From assembly GCA_047967505.1 (NCBI GenBank), contig CM106538.1: a DNA stretch of 64,000 nucleotides. One strand, 5' to 3'. Under the pieces are notes generated by a model, which made no database searches, was not told the DNA's origin, and worked only from the letters and a program-made list of their open reading frames with translations. Every line of letters starts with the position of its first letter. Position 1 is the stretch's first letter. Below are positions 60,173 to 64,000 of the stretch, one piece after another. The stretch is from Dipteris shenzhenensis (Eukaryota; Polypodiophyta; Polypodiopsida; Gleicheniales). Both the position numbers and the translations under genes were made by a program.

Positions 60173-60889
60173 GGCGCTTAAACTTGAAACCCTGCATGAC
60201 GCTTTCTTTCAAATCTCTATTGCCGGAAAAGCAAAAATCTCTCCTTCCACCTTAGATTTGATGACCTCACTTTCCTCCTCTCTATTCCCCACTCTTCATC
60301 CCTACCCAGCCCCTCTCCCAATACTTGTGCTCCCTCTCCACCCGATTTGATTTTTCATACACTGATACATGTTGTCCCTCGTTTACAGGGCCCTACGACT
60401 GATCAGGAGGAAGAAGATGAGGAAGAAGGGAGCAAAGAAGGGAGCGAGGATGCGAAGAACTTAGATTAGTCGTAGAAGTAGTGGTAGCTACTCTTTTTTG
60501 TACTTGAAGCCACTGGCTAGGCTTCGTGTCTCGCTTGTATATACACTCCTCTTATTTTTTGTAGAAGCCACAGGACGTGGCTTGGCTTCGTGCTATATGT
60601 ACATACAAGCATTTTTTGAGCTATGAATTAATATACACTCCTTTTTTTTTTTTGGGCTTTTAATTTGCTTGTGCAACATTAATGAATGCCTTGTGAACTA
60701 AACGTTTTGGAGTTGTAATGTTTTATTTGAAATTGTAATCATCGGCTATAAACATGCTTGCAATTGTGCTAATTAAAATGCGGTTGGCTCTAAGAATTGA
60801 ATTGCACAATGTGGAAATGGGATTCTTGTAACTACATAGCATACATAGCATTCTATTCAACCACACAAAATTTTGCTTTTATTAAAAAA

Positions 60890-61113
60890 AAGATTCTGTA
60901 GAGCATCTATAAGCACATCTATGTACGCGTCTTTCTATTTTTTAAAATTTCTAATAGAGCATCTAAAAGCGCGTCTATAGGTGCATCTATAAGCACGTCT
61001 GTCTATTATATAGACACCCCTATAGACAAGGGTCTATAGACGCACAAATAGATGCACCCTTAAGTTTTTTTTTAATTAAGGAAACGCGTCTGTGGGCGCT
61101 TTGTCTTATTATG
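60890..61113. promoter_or_regulatory. Right subterminal motif array and terminus of B3
   Basis: Units of GCGTCTATAGG/CTATAGACGC type at about 60900-61050 are followed by CTTTGTCTTATTATG ending at 61113. Confidence 0.75.
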
Positions 61114-62777
61114 TTATACAATATCCAAAATTCAAAAGTCTAAAATCAGAGATAACATCTGAGTCAATGAACAAAGTTTTAGAGCATTTCAATGCAACTA
61201 GTGCACAGGGAGTTTGTGATACTGCAGGGATAAGTACAAGGGCATATCGGCTCATATTTAAGAGCTTAAAAATAGCATGTCTTTCTATGGGAGCAAAAGT
61301 TAAAGCCCCGCTTCCTAAACCAACTGATGTTGATAAGGTAACCATGCACTCAATTTGGGCGTACTTGATTTAGTCGGTGAGCCCAGCATGTATGTAGTAT
61401 ACTAACTTTGAAAACAAAGGTTGGAGAGACTAAAGAATTGGAATTGACACTCAATAATAACTTTGTGATGGATGTTCAAAGAGTTTTGCAAGCCATGGTG
61501 AAGTTTTTTGATATGCCTATGGAAGAATGCAATGGTACTCTGAAGATTGTGCTAAAGCTTGATGAAAGTGAGATGGTCAAAGGTCAAAAATTACGAAGAG
61601 TTAGTTTGACAATAATGAATAGAATATTGGACCTTGAAGTTGAGCTTGATGATGTAAGACAATTCAGTGTGCAATCAGAACAAGAGATTTGGTGGTTGGC
61701 TACCTTTGAGGTATGATGGAAATTTGTATTTTAATGCAATAATGCAAAAAGACTTAGAATATTTTTAAATAACATGTGAGTTTTTTTTGTAGGTGCCGAA
61801 AGAGTCACATTCACAATAGGCCTCTGAACTTACAGAGATAGATCAAACTAAGGCACCAGATAGGGATGCTCAAGGGAATGATCCATCATGGAGCCCAATT
61901 CTTGAAATTCCTCTTGAGCGAGTACACATTTGTGCGCTTCATGCTATTGTGAGAATAAGTAAAAATTTGGTGCATCTGTACATCATTGATGCATATAACT
62001 TGAAGCCCCAACAAGAGAGTGAGAGGATGACTACGCTCTGGGCAAGTAAAGATTACAAAAGATGAGAAAAGATTTGGAAAAATAGGCAATGTTCTTTGTA
62101 AGCCAAGCTTTGGTGGTGTCAATGCTTTAAAATTCGTTTCTGCAAAGAAGAAGAATGATAAGCTCAAACGTGCTAATGAGTTTGATGTATGGAGGAAGTC
62201 ACACAATGCATGTTGTGAACGAGGGGGGAAGGGACAAAAAAGACTGGAAAAGGCACAAGTGTGGTTAGCTCTTGATAGCTTGGTACCTTTACTACAAAAG
62301 AAAAGATTCGAAGAAGATGATGCACAGTGTTTCATCAATGTTGTGAATGACTTTAGTCAGAGTATGGAGATAGCTTGGGGAAAGAATCATTTCACACAAT
62401 ACATGGTAATCTCTAACTTGGACATTGAGATGTGCATATTGAATGGTCCTATATTTACTGATTTGTTTTTCTATTTGGCAGCACATTTTATATGCTCATG
62501 CACCATACGTGGCATGGAAGCATCGGAGTGTGGTCCACTCAGGGCATGGAAAGATTGCATTGGCAAGCATGTTGTGCATATAATAGAGTGACCCAACACG
62601 GGGGTGGTAGAACTAAGTCAAGCCCAATGGTTCAATTGGTTCAATGGTGGTACAGGCGTATCGAAATAAGAGCACCTGCAACACTAGCATTCAAAGAGTC
62701 CTTAGTGTCCCATGCAGTGCAAGATATTAATGCGGAACATCGAAGAAGAATATACAACTCATCGAATGCAAGATAGA

Positions 62778-63230
62778 ATCATTCAAGGTGGTGTGCAACC
62801 CATCATAGACAAGGGTGCATATGGGTGGAGACAAATGAAAATGATGGTGTACACTCTTCCAATGTGAATGCCCATGCATAAGTTTCAAAATTTCTTTGTA
62901 ATTTTGGTTATGTGATTTGCAGTAAAGCCAATGTATAATGGACATGAGTTGCAGTATAAATGAGAAATTTTGTGTTATTGGATGTTAATTATAAGTATTT
63001 AGCTCAAGGTTACACTAATTTTATTTTTTTAGGGTTTTTATTGAAACAAGTATTTTTAAAAATTAGGGTTTTTGTCCCTATATAAGAGAATGCGCCCTCA
63101 TTTTCATTTCATTGTTTAAAGAGCTCTCCACTCCCACACCACCTCTCACTTGCCCCTAAAATTTCCACCCTATCTCTCACACCCTCACCCTTTCTCTTGC
63201 ACATTCTCTCCATCCCCCATGGCTAGGCCC
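62778..63230. other. Downstream of gene X; TATA-like motif with C/T-rich leader-like sequence
   Basis: CTATATAAG at about 63078-63086 is followed by pyrimidine-rich sequence and an ATG at about 63220 that stops after nine codons. It could be a promoter of an unrecognised or decayed gene. Confidence 0.35.
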
Positions 63231-63720
63231 GAGATCAAGGCACATTAGGGGAGAATTGGGGTCTTCAAAGGGCCCCCAATTAGTGTTTCCTAATTTCAAG
63301 GGATTAGTGAGGTATTTGAGGTGTACCAATGGGAGTGCTCCTTTTTGTGGGGCAATGCCATGTTGAGGTGGAGGGTGTGGGCAGACCTGTAAACAACCCC
63401 TATTGGCTACTCCTCTTACTCTGAGGACCACTCAAACCATCCCCCCTCCCCCTCAACCCATGCTTGACCCTTCTCCCATATGCACCTCCTCCAAACAAAC
63501 CTACAAGTCATTCAAGAGGCGGTGGGCCCTTCTGGGCAAATTTTTCCCCCCTCTCAGCTTGTTACAGGCCTGCCCCCTCCTTTTCTCTAGTCCAGCTCCA
63601 TTCTCCCTCCATTTTTCAAATGTGGGAAGTCATTTGGCATCTTCTCTGCCCCCTCCTGCTCTGATCCACTGTGTTTCTCCCTCTCCAGCACCTCCTGTAG
63701 CAGCTGCTCACTCTCTCCAT
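63231..63720. other. Pro/Ser-rich, C-rich sequence without a recognised gene
   Basis: A 107-codon + strand frame (63403-63726) is Pro/Ser/Leu-rich and low-complexity. I do not call it a gene. Confidence 0.4.
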
Positions 63721-63721
63721 T

Positions 63722-63960
63722 CCTAGCTACAACACCTCCTACATCAGCAGCTGCTCATCGGGCCCTTTGCTCTTTCTCCCTCCATTCCTAGCTATAGTGC
63801 CTCTCGTAGTGGCTGCTCATCCCCCTCTGCTCTTTCTCCCTCCATTCCTAGCTACAACACCTCCTAGAGTAGCTGCTCATCCCCCTCTGCTCTTTCTCCC
63901 TCCATTCTTAGCTATAGCACCTCATGGAGCTTCTCTCAACCTTCAGTTGCACCCTCTATA
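63722..63960. repeat. Minisatellite, unit about 60 bp
   Basis: About four copies of a unit with CTGCTCATCCCCCTCTGCTC, TTTCTCCCTCCATTCCTAGC and a variable TACAACACCTC/TATAGTGCCTC part, starting near 63725, 63790, 63851 and 63911. Confidence 0.85.
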
Positions 63961-64000
63961 CCTTCTCCCTCTCTCTCCCTCTATTGGAGCTGCTCTCTCC

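Larger units (their letters stand above)
58103..60343 (-). mobile_element. Family A CACTA fragment inserted in B3
   Basis: B3 intron sequence stops near 58102 (ATTGTAAATAAC) and resumes at 60344 (GATTTGATTTTTCATAC), as judged from B1 at 4190-4215. The insert carries the N-terminal half of a second TNP2 gene on the minus strand and a family A dyad array. Neither end shows a clear CACTA terminus, so it is a fragment or its ends are eroded. Confidence 0.7.
56833..60469 (+). pseudogene. Family B Transposase_24-like gene, copy B3, broken and interrupted
   Basis: Inferred exons: 56833-57825, 57918-58061 and about 60389-60469, ending KNLD. Codon 2 is TGA where B1 and B2 have TGT/TGG, and more stops follow in the linker. 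The core is readable at 57400-57650 (MAF-CSIIANYRDCFIHYKD, RYPNPPN, ILGNKRSSLKRQALAEI). Exon 2 has TAYHRHHHRGDTWRHFYDDG then TAG. Intron 1 keeps both GTAAGT and CAG, unlike B1 and B2. The last intron is expanded by the family A fragment at about 58103-60343. Confidence 0.75.
50778..61113 (+). mobile_element. Family B CACTA-like transposon (B3, 10.3 kb) with nested family A fragment
   Basis: The left terminus is CACAACAAGACAAAGC at 50778. The right terminus is the complement of CATAATAAGACAAAGC ending at 61113, with two C-to-T changes in the terminal six bases. Gene order is the same as B2: minus-strand TNP2 (51164-55041), central clusters, + strand Transposase_24-like gene (56833-60469). It is longer than B2 because of a large CT tract (about 55905-56646) and a family A fragment of about 2.2 kb (58103-60343) in the last intron of the second gene. 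Confidence 0.88.
50775..61116. repeat. 3-bp target-site duplication TTA around B3
   Basis: TTA at 50775-50777 and 61114-61116 flank the element termini. With one copy and the element removed, the gene X frame reads through (GAG TCT GTT ATA CAA). Confidence 0.85.
49833..62777 (+). pseudogene. 'Gene X', multi-exon gene of unknown family, split by transposon B3
   Basis: Left part 49833-50777 encodes a basic, coiled-coil protein (NERDKRIAMLEAWNQHLVSS, then KKRQKLQVKVQTLDAQLGES). After removal of B3 the frame continues at 61114 (IQYPKFKSLKSEI, LEHFNATSAQGVCDTAGIST), with exons to 61337, 61420-61710, 61793 onward, and 62483-62777. GT-AG borders fit. Later motifs are PILEIPLERVHICALHAIVR, AWGKNHFTQYM and STQGMERLHWQ...TQHGGGR. 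I recognise no named family. The QGMER-H...HGGG arrangement resembles, from memory, transposase-like proteins of uncharacterised eukaryotic elements, so X may itself be transposon-derived. Breaks: TAG at 61817-61819, frame changes near 62045 and 62520, and an unclear 5' exon near 49970. Confidence 0.5.

Noticed and set aside
63403-63726. 107-codon Pro/Ser frame near the end
   Set aside because: Low-complexity C-rich sequence next to a minisatellite, with no domain.
1-64000. tRNA, rRNA or snRNA genes
   Set aside because: I saw no cloverleaf with box A/B motifs or rRNA core sequence by reading; a tRNAscan or Infernal run would be decisive.

Overview
The window looks like nuclear DNA of a land plant with a large, repeat-rich genome. 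The evidence is one intronless SUPERMAN-type C2H2 zinc-finger gene with a C-terminal EAR motif, plant-type En/Spm (CACTA) transposons with TNP2 transposase and a Transposase_24-like second protein, GT-AG introns, Ty1/copia and LINE remnants, and abundant microsatellites and satellites. I cannot name the species. A fern, lycophyte or other large-genome plant would fit, but nothing in the sequence decides it.

Layout. 1-1943: right end of a CACTA element (family A), nested in 1944-4925, the right half of a second CACTA-like element (family B copy 1), which is followed by an inverted B left end (4926-5332). 5381-18251: a tandem duplication of about 2.75 kb whose second copy is split by a structurally complete 7.3-kb B element (B2, 8525-15836, 3-bp target duplication TAT). 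18252-22500: a GC-richer island with the only convincing host gene, the zinc-finger gene (CDS 20834-21763). 22500-35900: AT-rich DNA with satellites, segmental tandem duplications and a LINE reverse-transcriptase relic. 35890-40188: a deleted family A element (A2) whose right terminus cuts a copia element. 40189-44430: two copia internal regions sharing one 217-bp LTR. 45542-47600: a GC-richer island without a recognisable gene. 49830-62777: a decayed multi-exon gene of unknown family ('gene X') interrupted by a 10.3-kb B element (B3, 50778-61113, TSD TTA), which itself carries a family A fragment (about 58103-60343). 62778-64000: a TATA-like motif followed by C/T-rich repeats.

Best candidate for a little-described system: both CACTA families appear to be two-gene elements with the TNP2-type transposase and the Transposase_24-like protein transcribed divergently from the middle. 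The same short dyad-symmetric motif is clustered at both termini and also around the internal divergent promoter. Family B uses GCGTC-TATA-GACGC dyads and family A uses CGTCGC-TATATA-GCGACG dyads. This looks like an element whose terminus-binding protein could also read its own promoter, as known for Spm TnpA. All copies here carry stops, frameshifts or splice-site losses, many of them C-to-T changes, so none is autonomous as read.

Coordinates of exons come from GT-AG sites and comparison between the copies in this window; no database search was possible.
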